From NCBI RefSeq assembly GCF_000143415.4, contig NW_003314275.1:565980-629979 (forward strand): DNA of 64,000 nt, written 5' to 3'. Source of the DNA: Selaginella moellendorffii (taxonomy: Eukaryota; Streptophyta; Lycopodiopsida; Selaginellales; Selaginellaceae). Under the pieces are notes generated by a model. The model made no database searches and was not told where the DNA came from. It saw only the letters and a list, made by a program, of their open reading frames with translations. Within the stretch, counting starts at the first letter, position 1, and the number at the start of each line of letters is the position of its first letter. Positions 45,502-56,879 of the stretch are shown piece by piece. Position numbers and translations under genes: made by a program.

Positions 45502-46592
45502 ATGGAGCCGTGGGAGCGCCATGCCGCTGGCGCTGGAATCAAACGCTTCTCATACGCTGCTGTGGCGGATCATCCCCGCGCTGGATTCCTCGTCACTTGC
45601 GCATTTCGTAAGTGATTGATCGATTCTTTGCTTCAGATTTAGAGATTTTTTTCAGGACGCGAGAAGAGTGCTACCAAGGAGATAATGGACATTCTTCCTC
45701 AGGTATGAGCTTTCCATTGTAGAAGAGAAAACTAACAAAGCTTTGCTTTGTGCTGTTCTTCTTTTAGTACATTGGAACTTCCAGCAGCATTCCTGGAGAC
45801 GAGACCCCGGTGAGAGCTGTCCTTTCTCTGGATCTGGAGTTTTTACATGAATTGTAAGTGTAGAAGGAAAACGAGGACAAGAGCACTGCTTCTCCGAGCG
45901 GCATTTTCTCGCTTATCAAGCTCTCCGGTAGCGGCATTGTCTTCCTTTCGACTCCAGATGATACAGATGTTGTGAGCGTTCTATCACGAGTTCTAGACGA
46001 CATAAGAGCTCCACACACGAAGCCTTTCTCGTAAGTTTTCGCTTTCTCTCTGACCTCTAGGATTTATTTCCTCTTTTGAAGGTGGTGTAACAGGCTCACT
46101 CCAGTGCAGGCGACGTGCGCATCAGAGGAGGAAGCCATCTTCGTCACAGTTCTGGGGCTCTTGAGAGACGACGCCGGAGGAATCGTCTCAAAGACCGGAA
46201 GAAGCAATCTCAAGGTAATGACCATTAAAGAGTTTGCTCTCTCGTCACTTAGCTTTGTGCAGTACGCGGTGGGATTCAACAGTAGAGCTGCCGAAGATGG
46301 CAACACTGGCGTGGAGCGAGACGGGTGCATCGCAGCAGTGGCAAGAGCCATGCAAGAATTCGAGCAGCAGGCCTCTGTCAACTTGTCGAATCCAGAGGTA
46401 AGGTCTCTCAATCTTTGGAGGAATCTTATAGTTTCTTCATCGTAGATCGTGGTGGCCGTGGAGCTGATTCCTCTGGTTGGAAAGACTACTCCTCTGGCTG
46501 GAATTTCTTTGCTGCCCAAGGAAGTTGTAAATGCGAAGCCTCGGATTTCCATCAAGCCCTTGACATCTTTCAAGAAACAAAAGCTTTGTTAG
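45502..46592 (+). CDS. THUMP-domain protein, TAN1/THUMPD1-like
   Basis: TAN1 and THUMPD1 bind tRNA and act as adaptor for N4-acetylcytidine formation in tRNA-Ser and tRNA-Leu together with the NAT10/KRE33 acetyltransferase. Seven exons (45502-45607, 45656-45702, 45768-45809, 45864-46030, 46082-46214, 46263-46397, 46446-46592) join to 258 residues. GAGIKRFSYA and GFLVTCAFRREKSATKEIM match the family start (GxxxxLVTC...RE). SGSGIVFLSTPD, RLTPVQATCASEEEA, YAVGFNSRA and VNLSNPEIVVAVELIPLVG follow the THUMP pattern (R-x-x-P-V-x-x-T-C; VDLxNPxxxVxVE). The exon at 45656 lies within what could be mistaken for the tail of the preceding gene, but frame and family place it here. Confidence 0.82.
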
Positions 46593-46632
46593 AGTCATAC
46601 GATTTTAAAGCACGAACCCTAAAACTAGGGTG

Positions 46633-48499
46633 ATGGCGTCTTCTTCAAAACCAACGCTGGTTCTCGACATGGATGAAACACTGATTAGCAGCTTGCGATT
46701 TGGAAAGGAAGATGAGTGCTTATCAAGGAGTCTTTGGCATACCAGAGTGGAGGATTGGAATTTCCCATGGCTGTATGTTACTAAGAGACCAGGGTTGGAT
46801 GAGTTCTTGGCTGCTATGGTAGAAATTTACACCATAGTGATCTACACAAGGTCAATATCTTTCCATGCACGACGGATCGTGGATGAAGTGATTGATCCAC
46901 ATGGTAAGTTTATATCAAGATTGTATAGCAGACGCTTTTGTCAGGTCGTAAAGGACTTGACCCGCTTGAAAAGAAACACCAAGAGGATGGTGTGGATAGA
47001 TGATCAACCTGTGTACCCTCAACAGCCGGAACTTGGCATTCAGGTGCCCATGTATATGCCGCAAAAGTCAGTGGATAAGATTGAGTGGAAGGAGTGCGAA
47101 AACGATCGCACGCTTGTGGAATTGATCCCGTTCCTGACTGCGCTCGCCAAGCTAGATGATTTCTCGATGGGAATTGCGGCGTACAAGCAAGGGAAGTTTG
47201 ATGGCGAGAAATTTAACTTGGACGAGTCCGACAGTTCGATGATTTTGGGGGATGATGATGCCATGGAGGATGTTTTTGAAGATGATGATAAAGCAGTAGA
47301 AGAGAAAGAAGAGAGGCTGAAAGCCGAGGAAGAGAGGGTGAAAGCCCAGCAGGAGCGCGAGAAGCTCGAGGCGGAGGACAAGCTCTTGACACCCGACTCA
47401 TCAGGACCACTTTGGCGGTACATAGTCAACTTTATCCCTGAGGACAAGCTGAGTCGATCAAAGAAGCTGGCAGCCCACGAGTACATTAGCAAGAAATTCA
47501 AGAGCGACGACTATAAGTGTCTGATTGCACTGTTAGCCAGGAAAAAGCATCTCATAGATGACTTGAATTGCCTCGGGAATCTTTCTGTCAACTCCAGGGC
47601 CGGGTACTATGATGCCCTAGTGCAAGTGTTTCACGGCCTCGAAGGTCCATGGGACCTTGAATTCATCCTGCCAGTTCTGAGAAAGGTGACGTGCAATTAC
47701 TTCTACTACGGCAAGGGCATGCAGGTTACATGCTTCAACAGCGAGAACCTTCGGGACTTATGCGAGACCACCATACCTATGCTTGACACACCGCAAGAAA
47801 TCCGCTTTGACGAAATAATTCCCATGGTTGCAAGTCTGAATTTCCTGAGGGATGAGAACCTCTTGGGCATTACAGTACCTGACTGGTTTCAGCCATCCTC
47901 CGGCTCATGTAGCAGCTGGATGTGGTGGCCTCACTTCGTGACCATTGACTTTGAGAGGTAAGATTCTTTTTGCTACTTTTGTGTTGTTGACTTTTGTGCT
48001 TGACAGGAGCTTGGTGAAAGGAGAACTTGCCCAGAAACTTGCTACGACCGACACAAAAGGCCTCTTGGGGAAGCTATCGTCCACCACTTGCCGGATAGTT
48101 CCGGGTAAGGAGAGGGATTTGTGCTACAAGCAAGACGAGGGGTTACAAGCAGGGATGGATTTCTTCGCAACACCATTTGAGGAATCAAAGGACAAGTTTC
48201 TGGTGTGTGACAAAAATCTGGTTCTGTTTAGGCTACAGTTTGTGGATGGGCAAGTTGTAAACTGCGGGCTCTGGCTGATGACGGACTTCAATTCGGAGCA
48301 AAATGCTCGAGAGATGGCAGCTAAATTGTGTGTTGATCTAGGCTTGAAGGTTAACCTGGAGTTAGATTATAAACACAACGTGGAAAAGATGAAAACGAGC
48401 ATGGAAGAGATCACATTGTTATCTTCCTGGTTCTTCGGCAAAGAACATGATGCCATTGTAAATCTTCAAGCTCCTGTTACTGTGAGGTTTTGCCAGTGA
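46633..48499 (+). CDS. FCP1-homology (HAD) phosphatase domain protein
   Basis: Two exons, 46633-47957 and 48007-48499, give 605 residues. Residues 10-17 hold the catalytic DxDxT motif as LDMDETL. IYTIVIYTRSISFHARRI and RMVWIDDQPVYPQQP follow the FCP1/SCP homology domain (YTxxxxxYA; DD). This part resembles small CTD or TIM50-like phosphatases. After a glutamate-rich coiled stretch (about residues 215-260, EEKEERLKAEEERVKAQQ) come some 350 residues I do not recognise, with LWRYIVNFIPEDKLSRSK, LGNLSVNSRAGYYDALVQV and WFQPSSGSCSSWMWWPHFV. Substrate unknown. The combination of an N-terminal FCPH domain and this long tail is not a standard SCP layout. Start: ATG at 46633, 41 bp after the THUMP stop codon. 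Confidence 0.83.
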
Positions 48500-49240
48500 A
48501 ACAGAAAAAGAAGAGATTTATTTATTGTAGTAGGAGTAGAGTCAATCTAAAACCTCCCGATGAATGATATCAAAGCTTGAGAAGTTTCTCCTCTCCTCTT
48601 TGTCCATCATTGGAGCTCTAGCCAAAGTTAAGGTACTTCCTTGGGACGAGAAAGTTCGCTGCTGCAAAACAAAACTAAGCCAGGCCGAGATTCCCTGGGA
48701 GAACACCACTTCCCGCTGAAAGTTCCAACGCAAGACAGCAGTTCCCTTGGCCGTTGTTTTTTTCCCACGACGGCTTCAAGCCCGGTGCAAAGACCAGATT
48801 GGCCTGCACCCTGTTCAGGTTCCAGGACCAGCTGAAGAGAAGGATTTGACCATCTCGGAATCCTTGTTTCATCACAGATCTAGCGCTCGTAGAGGTAAAA
48901 CCACCTCCAACTTATGCTCGTGATAAAGGTTTCGAGAAACTAGGAACAAACTCAAAGAGTGAAGCGAGCTGTGCACAAAGCCGCCACACCTCGGCATCTT
49001 CAGCATCTCTTGAGCCAGATCCTGCGTGCTAGCCTTCGTTTCAAACTTGATGGTGACTACAGCCCAAGCTCGCTAATCATCAAGACTAAAACAAAATCTA
49101 CCATTTCTACCAGGTGAAGGTTTAATATGACTTCATTCACTTACACGATTGGAAGGAGAAGTGCTCATTCCCTGCTGGAGTTCCAGCTCAGACTGAAATA
49201 TAATTTACTAATTAATTTAATTACATAAAACTAAAGTTTA
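48500..49240. other. Unresolved stretch after the FCPH gene
   Basis: Coding-like composition on the minus strand between about 49060 and 48540. Fragments such as VTIKFETKASTQDLAQEM and FSWSWNLNRVQANLVFAP are open, but I could not join them into a frame, and I do not recognise the product. The first fragment loosely resembles a part of the neighbouring FCPH protein's tail (LMTDFNSEQNAREMAAKL), so this may be a decayed duplicate. Confidence 0.35.
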
Positions 49241-49367
49241 GAAAATTGAATACAAAAAGTATAGGATAAAAGATAATAATTGCTGCTTGGGTTTGGTATT
49301 TTTTTAAAATATCATTTACTATATATATATATGGATATTTTTTGGAGGATTATATATATACTCCTAA

Positions 49368-49371
<4 letters not shown>

Positions 49372-49423
<52 letters not shown>
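49372..49423. repeat. (TA)n microsatellite
   Basis: Uninterrupted TA repeats, about 26 units, preceded by shorter TA runs at 49321-49332 and 49351-49360. Confidence 0.95.
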
Positions 49424-49425
<2 letters not shown>

Positions 49426-52400
49426 GTATGACTTTCAAGTTCTATGTAATAAGGCACAAGCAAGTATTGGGCATATACAGTAATATGGAATAGAAAATAA
49501 TAATAAAATCTCCTATGTTTATTTTGTGGCAGTACGGTAACATGCCACTTTACACATGTAAATGGCATGCAGTATATATAAAAATTTCCAACTATTAGAT
49601 TGCAAAAGCATATTCTTAGGTTGGGAGAAATTTGTTGGAGTTTCTAATGAGAATATTCCTTATTAAAAAATAGCCAAATTATCACATTAGATTACATTCT
49701 AGTTTGGATTACCAATCCTTCATTACTTATTCTTATTAGAACTTTTTAATGGGAGATCCTAAAAGAAATTTTCCCAATAGGTTTTTCTAGATAGATCTAA
49801 TTACATCAGATTAGATGTTTTGATTACATAGCCATGATGTGGTCGGCCAAATTAGCCATGTAAAATAATCATTCCCCAGTGGAATAAAATCTTTGACAAT
49901 ATCTCATAATGAGAATATTTCCCCTTCTTGTTAGGAAAATTTCTTGATGGGTCGAAATATTTTTTAATAACTAAATTTTTTTCTATCAATGGGATGGACA
50001 ATATGCCATAATGAGAACATTTCCATCATAAATGTGATTGTGGGTATCAAAAATTATTTATCAATGAGTCCTTTTAGATATTCTTCTTTTACTATTATGA
50101 TGGTAGGATGTAAGTATTGTTGAACCCTTTATCAATTTCCACCCAAGCTAGTTAATGAACTATTTATCACATGTGCACTTAGACCAAAAGGGCATTAGGG
50201 GAGAAAATCCTAAATTATCATTAGTTAAGCATACTTAACATGGTGATTAAAAATTTATATTATTAGCTTACACTTATTAGTGTTGGGAACCCCTATGATA
50301 TTGAGCTTGGTCCCTCAATATTTGTTAAGTGATAGATTATTGTGTTTGCTAAAACACTCTTGTTATTAGTTCCCTATATGTTGGTTTTATTTAGTCCCAT
50401 TGATTATTTATGGAAAGGGTTTAGATTTGCTAATTAAGTATATCTATGTAATGTAAAAATTGTCCTAAATATAGTGGTGTTATTCTTGCATCTAAATTTG
50501 CAATTTAGCACTATTTCATATTTAATAAATTTTCATAATTGCCCTAAAGACTAACTCTTTTGGGGGGGGGGGGGGGGGGGGGGGCAGTTAGTTTCCAAAT
50601 GTATAATAAAGATAGTGGGTAGGTTGGGTATGGTAGATCAACAAGAGGGAATGCTCCCGCTTGTATGCCTTTGTTTTGCGACTGTCTTAGATCTAAACTT
50701 AAATTCTATACCATGATAGTTGGTGCAATACTCATATCTTTATGTTAAGCTATTAGTATGCTGAAATAACACTAAACTTTGTTAGCCTTGTTTTATGTGT
50801 TGGTCTTCATGTTGGGTTGTTAATTGCTCTAACTTTGTGTTACTATCCCTTCATTGTTTGGGTTAAATACTTGAGAATCATTTTGTGCTTTAGTTCTTTC
50901 GTTCTTTGGTTATATGGTTAGGAGTTTGGCTCTATCCATTTGTTTAATGGCCCAAATCCCTAAAATTTGAATTCCACTCTATTGTCCTTAAACACATAGC
51001 TAAAGGTTTGGATTCCACTTTATGGTTATTCTATGGTAAATTATCATACAATAAAGGGTAAGAACCATATGCACTCCCCCTCTTATTAGGAAAATCTCTT
51101 GACAAGTCAAAATATTTCCTAATAGCTAAATTCTTTTATATCAACAAGACAGAAAATTCTCTTGTCAGAAGAATAAACCCTAATAAAATTGCTTTACACA
51201 CACTAGTTTAATAGATCTAATTCTTTTGTAGTCTCATGGTGGATGTTCAATATGTACGATTTTAATTTTAGGTATCTTACTCAAGGGTATATTATATTTT
51301 ATATAGCCATTAATCTTACAATTTGAATTTTAGGAGTAAGAATATACCTTGCTCAAGAGTATATTACATAAAGATGCTACTAATAATTTTGAAACTTCAG
51401 TAGAGTATTATTTAAGGATTGTCATAAATCCACAAATAATGATCTCCTGAGTAACAAAGGTTATTAGTATTAACCTACAAATAATGATATATTGAGGAAT
51501 AGGGGTTATAAGTATTATAAAATAAGGAAGGGATGTGTTAGAGATTTACTTATACTTACTAGTTAGTGTGTCTTTCTTTCTCTTGATCTATATTAACTTC
51601 TCTAGTATTTTTTGTTGTTGGTAAAAAAATATCTAAACCTAATCATCAATATAAGCTAGATTTACCTTGAAAAAGATATTTACTCATAGTAATTAACTTA
51701 TTTAGCATTTTTGTTATAAGTCAATGTAAGTTCTTGAATTTGAACTTTTTGGGAGGTCATTAAACTCAATATTACTCAAATCTAAAGACATTTACTTAAG
51801 TATTCTAAAGCCTTTAACTATTCAGAAAAATGGGTGCACTTTTTTTCATAAACCCTTTTCCTTTATATTTAAACCCATATGTATCGTCTCTCAAGTCGTT
51901 CTTTTTAATTACATAAAATAAAGGATTTAATTCAATGGAGGAGGCTGAGAAGTTTATGTAAGAGTCAATATCAATCAAGTTTGATGTAATTATTATAACC
52001 CCAATATCATTTAAAATCATGATCTCTCTAGTGTATGTGTTCATGGGATGAAATTTGAATATATTGTCATGATGGATCCTTGGGATCACTTTGAATCCTT
52101 AAGATAATATTATTGTAGATCCTTAAAAATTTTAAGGGATAAATAAGGATAAAATAACCATTAAAGGCTTTTTATCTAATTGGCTTAAAGGGAAGAAATA
52201 GAGTGCACTATATCTCTACTCCAAATATATTAACCACTAGTTATATTTTTTAAAATGTTTTTAGAGAAAATCAATTAGAAATTTATATAAAATACTCGTC
52301 TAAGTTCTAGTTAAAATGGATTTAATTTTTATTACCTTTATAAGATAATCTGATTAGTTAAATATAGATAATTCTTACAAAACATTCTAGAAGCTAATTT

Positions 52401-53299
52401 TATATACTAAAAACAAATTGTGATTTCTATTTGATTTCAGGCAATAACTGATGCTTATTCTATAAATAGTCTTTCTAAATTTGCAACACTTTTTTATAGT
52501 GATGTATTATATTTAAATACTTATTTTTATTTAGTGTTATATATATTATATTTTTTTAAATTATAAAAAAAAATGAATATTGTTGAAATTAATAAATCAT
52601 TTTATTTTAAAGTTATTACAATAATGTTTTTCTATAAAGATTAAAAATGTACAAGCATATCTAATAGCACTCTAACAATTGAGAATTAGATCCACCTCAT
52701 AAACTTGAAATTTCAAAAACTTCAAAAATCAAGAATAAGGATGAATCTAATGAATATGTAGAATTAAAACAAAGAAAGCTTTTCAAATTATCAAGGAATT
52801 TTTTTCTATGTCATATTTCAATTAATAAGTTTTTTATATAAATTTTTTTATCATTTTTTATATATAATATATAAAATTTGGACATATCATCATTGTTTAT
52901 AAAGAAAGTTATTTTGACAGTACATGATTCCTTTTATATAATTGGATTAAAGTGAAAAAATTAAAACATATTTTAAAAATATAATATCTTATGCAAAAGA
53001 CTTTGCTTTTTTTAAAAACTCATATTATATATATACATAAATAAATTTATATATATAACATTTTCTTATTCCACTATATTTTTGCTCTTGTTAATACATA
53101 CTTATTTTAAAATTTATTTAAATTATGTTTTTTAATTTATAAAATATCTTAATTATAATTCTATATTAGAAAATCTTAAAAAACTAAGACACGTATCAAA
53201 TAGTTAAAATGGTTGTATAGTCTTTAATTTAAATGATAGTTATTAAATGAAAAAACATGAACTTCATATATGGCTTTATTGAAAGTGATAATACAACTT
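49424..53299. other. AT-rich plain without a supported gene
   Basis: Repetitive, AT-rich DNA. Diverged direct repeats are visible, for example TTGTTAGGAAAATTTCTTGA near 49930 and TTATTAGGAAAATCTCTTGA near 51085. The hairpin motif at 51283-51305 and 51342-51365 (ATACCTT-nCTC-AAGAGTAT type) is related to one near 41345. A 91-codon open stretch at 51814-52089 (minus) is unrecognised. Confidence 0.6.
50562..50584. repeat. Poly-G tract
   Basis: A run of 23 G in an otherwise AT-rich plain. It is comparable with the poly-C tract at 1777-1801; both could form four-stranded DNA and both are prone to length error. Confidence 0.95.
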
Positions 53300-53698
53300 T
53301 CAAGATATAATACATTGAGGTTTTATATTAAAAAATTCAACTAAAGTATGTTTATTATGTTTGTAACAACCTTTAAATGACCATAAATCCCATCCATACC
53401 ATCCGTTAGTTTCATATTTTGCTAAACCTTCAAATACTATTACTTTATAATATACATTATTAATTGTAAAATCTATATCTTCTAATGCAGGATTTGGATC
53501 TAGTGAATATTTAAATTGATGTGATAACTGATGGATAAAAACATTCACATTTTCACCATGTTTAGCACTATAGTAGCTTAAAATACATGTCATAAGTACA
53601 CTTGGTTCATCAGAGTTACAGTCAAATTTAATATTATAACAATTAGAGAAATAATCTATTATACAGAAAATTAGAATATAAATTTTCTTATTAAACAT
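53300..53698 (-). CDS. Orphan small secreted-type protein
   Basis: A single-exon frame of 132 codons in AT-rich DNA. The N-terminus MFNKKIYILIFCIIDYF is a plausible signal peptide with cleavage after about residue 20. The remainder has cysteines in FDCNSDEPS, LMTCILSYY, KGCYKH and PQCI, and an aromatic cluster NGWYGWDLWSFKGC. I do not recognise a family. Codon use is far more AT-rich than in neighbouring genes, which could mean a young or foreign gene, or chance. Three near-copies of AAATAGAAC lie just upstream at 53711-53738. Confidence 0.4.
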   Translation of the reverse strand: MFNKKIYILIFCIIDYFSNCYNIKFDCNSDEPSVLMTCILSYYSAKHGENVNVFIHQLSHQFKYSLDPNPALEDIDFTINNVYYKVIVFEGLAKYETNGWYGWDLWSFKGCYKHNKHTLVEFFNIKPQCIIS

Positions 53699-54041
53699 AT
53701 CAGAATATTAAATAGAACAAATAGAACAAATAGAACATGGACGGCTATATATAATGCAAATACCATACCTAAAAAGGACCTAAATACTTGTTTTATTCCT
53801 AAAAAAGGAGAAGTGCTTTGCAATGTTCATATCATTAACAAAAAATTTCATTTCCCTGATACCTTCCTGCCAAAATTGCCAGATCAATGCAGTCAAGAAA
53901 CAAAAAAGGAAAGTGTTTTTACTATTACAACGACCTGGCCAGAAAATAACTTTTGTTTCTATGCTCGTGTGAAATATTTAGTACCAGTGGCTGTGGCTCT
54001 GAACCACTGTCGTAGCTATTTGAAGATCAAATGTTCTTTGA

Positions 54042-56417
54042 TCACTGTTCTTCAGGACCAAGAGCAAAGAAGTTGATCAAGCCTCTAAACACTTGTCCAC
54101 CAAGTTTATTAGCAGCCAAGATTTCCCCATCAACGTTCCATACACTCTCGTCTCCATGGGCCACAAATGTAAAAAGTGGCGTCTGCGCAAGAGAGGAAGA
54201 TACTTAGGCAGCAAACAAAAGAAACAAAGTGATAAACCTTGTGAAGCTCTATAAAATCCAAACCCAGGGGATTTCCTCCTCTCCTCGTCAGCTGTATCAA
54301 GTGCCTACGAAGAAACCAGAAAGTTCAAACGCATTGGAAGAAGAAAAAGCTTACTTACATAAGATAGGCTGGTCGAGAACACTGTTTTACGAGAACCAGA
54401 TGCAAAAGCCCGTCTGCAAGGTGAGCATGAGCCACCACTCCATCCGGGGCTTTGTCATTTCGACAAGACATTATCGCGGCTCCCACGCTATGGAAGAAAG
54501 CTCTTTTTGTGATCCACAGAAGCTGGCCTACATCCTGTGGCAAACTGTGTTCCTTGGCACAAACTCGACAATGGACGCAGCAAATGCTCTGCGACACATT
54601 CGGAACATCTAGATACGACACTTCAGCTTCATACTTTCTGCATCAACAGCCAAATTGGAAATCTATGTCGTGCTTGAGATTTCTCACTACCTGTGTCGCA
54701 TAAACACTTTGGTTCCGGCGTAGTCATAACGAGAAGGTCCCATCCATCGCAAGGATTCACTCTCTCGGGCTACATCCCCGTAAAAGCCATACCTGGAAAT
54801 CAGTAGAAAGAAATACATCAGCCTGATAAGAAGACGAGCTAAGCTATGAACAAACCCAGAAAACGATGCTGCGTAACGTATCACCGGAGCCTTGGGTTGT
54901 TTAGATTCTTTCCAGCCAGTCAGACGAACAATGTCCAGTGGCATGCTATCACCAAGAATGATATGAAGTGCAGCAGTCACTGGATCGCGTGTGCCTGTTG
55001 TGCTACAGCAACAAAAACTTTACGTCAACAAAACCTTGACAAATAGACAATTACCTCACGACAATTGTGTCCGTAGAGCCAGCAGGTATAATTCCAAATC
55101 GGAGCCATGGAACTAATGGGGCAAATTTGCAAGAGTTTGACAGGGCATGTACCAAAAGAGGCTCTACAAAGACAACAATAAAACATTATTCTCACTAACG
55201 CAAAACAACATATACGAACCAGATAAAATCGAAGAACTGGTTTCCGAACAAAGACGTGACTCGCCTAACAGTGCCGCTTCTTCTTCTGCCTTAAGAGATT
55301 GAGACCTATGAGAAGTTATTAACTGCGAAATTTGATGAGGTGTAAGCACGCTGGAAGCTTGATGCCTTTTCAAGGCTAAGCCATTTATGACCTCGTTAAA
55401 AATCCCATCACCACCCTGGAGGAATAGTCAGCGACGAAAAACTGGGCATTTTCAACACTTACCACCATAACAATCCCGTCATGGCATTTTAGCTCATCGT
55501 CTGTTGCATTGTACATCATATCATATGCATGGCCAGCTCTCTCGGTCGTCACAACCTGGTAGAAACGACGGATTAAGAGTGACCAGTCAGAGACAATGAA
55601 AGTAAAACCGTGCTCAGCACTTACTTATTTTACCTTCGTCTTTATCCCCGCGCGACTGAAAAGAGGAGAAACCATTGCCCATTTGCTAGAAGCAATGCCT
55701 TTGCCACCAAAAGGATTGATAAGCACCTGTAACGTGAAACATCAAAAAAGACGCAAAAAGAAGCAGCGATCGTACCAGCAGATCCTTAGGCCGCTTATGG
55801 TCCTTGCTCAGCAAGTTATGCAAGCACTTAACCCATCTGTGGCAAACTTCCAGCTCCGGATGAGCAAAATCGTAAGTTCTAGGCAGCCACTTACTTCTGC
55901 TATTGCGTAACCTTTGGAATGAATGTATGGAGAATCGATGCATCTGCGCAAAACAAGACGTCCTATTAGTTCACAGAGAAAAGAAAGAACTTTTCCTACT
56001 CGAATCACCGGCTTCAAGAGACGATGAACTGCCGAAGCTCCCACAAATTTTCGCACGGGTCCCCATCCAAAACTCTCGACACCATAGATTTCCGAGAGAG
56101 GGAACTCGTGCGGCAAGCTCGCGAGTCGAAAGCACGACAATGAAAAGGACTCCTGGATCATCATCGAATAAAGAAAACAAGCAAAGCATGAGACGAAGAA
56201 AGAACAACGAATACAAAAAAGAATATAATACCAACTTGTCTTCCATGCTTTTGCTCTGCCACACAAGACTCCTCTCCGAGAGCGTGACGGTAACGAGCCC
56301 GATATGATCCAAATGGAGGTCCGATTCAAGCAAAACATCGCCGCTGTCCGACGCAGTCTCCACAACCCGGTCCTGGAGAATGCTCTCTTGAATGCTGTGA
56401 TACCTCTGGACCTCCAT
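54042..56417 (-). CDS. Ceramide kinase (ACD5/CERK type)
   Basis: Phosphorylates ceramide to ceramide-1-phosphate; in Arabidopsis the homologue ACD5 restrains programmed cell death. About a dozen exons can be followed. An N-terminal pleckstrin-like part contains HIGLVTVTLSERSLVWQSK and RFSIHSFQRLRNS. The diacylglycerol-kinase-type catalytic domain shows VLINPFGGKGIASSKWA, TERAGHAYDMMYN and MVGGDGIFNEVINGLAL. Next are RFGIIPAGSTDTIVVSTTG, TRDPVTAALHIILG, YGFYGDV and WMGPSRYDYAGTKVF, then the cysteine motif CCVHCRVC typical of ceramide kinases. The last exon (VAHGDESVWNVDGEIL) ends at the TGA at 54042-54044. The start is uncertain: MEVQRYHS at 56417 is used here, and in-frame ATGs at 56462 and 56561 are alternatives. 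Confidence 0.9.
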
Positions 56418-56879
56418 GGGCGTCAATTCCACCAGCGAGTTCCAGGCGCCCGCAAGATTCATCCCTGGATTCGATCCATTCCTTGCTCGATCGCCGGCGC
56501 TAGCGCGCAATCCATACCTCACCTGGAATCGATCGATCGCCAGACCTAGCGCGCAATCCACTCTTCCCTCTCTCTTGCCCTAGATCGCGAAAAAGAGAAG
56601 AGCTTCTCTTTTTTTATTTCTTGGAGGAAATTACGAGGAAGAAGAAAAGCTATGAATGGTTAACGAGGCAAAACGGGTGAATGGGCCTCTGCCGTACGAT
56701 GGCTACCGTACCGGCGGCGCTGATTCCACGAGCCGGGAGCCTTTTAGGGCGAGCAGCAGGACGAGCGCCTAGGCGTCAGTGATCCCCTTTGATTTCTCTC
56801 CTCCTCCTTGGATCCATTTCTCCGCCCTTTCCAGTCCATCCCTCGAAGAATCCAGCCCCCGCCCCGGCGCTCTCCTCCG

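Noticed and set aside
49368-49568. Short frames across the (TA)n tract
   Set aside because: Translation of the microsatellite (YIYIYI) only.
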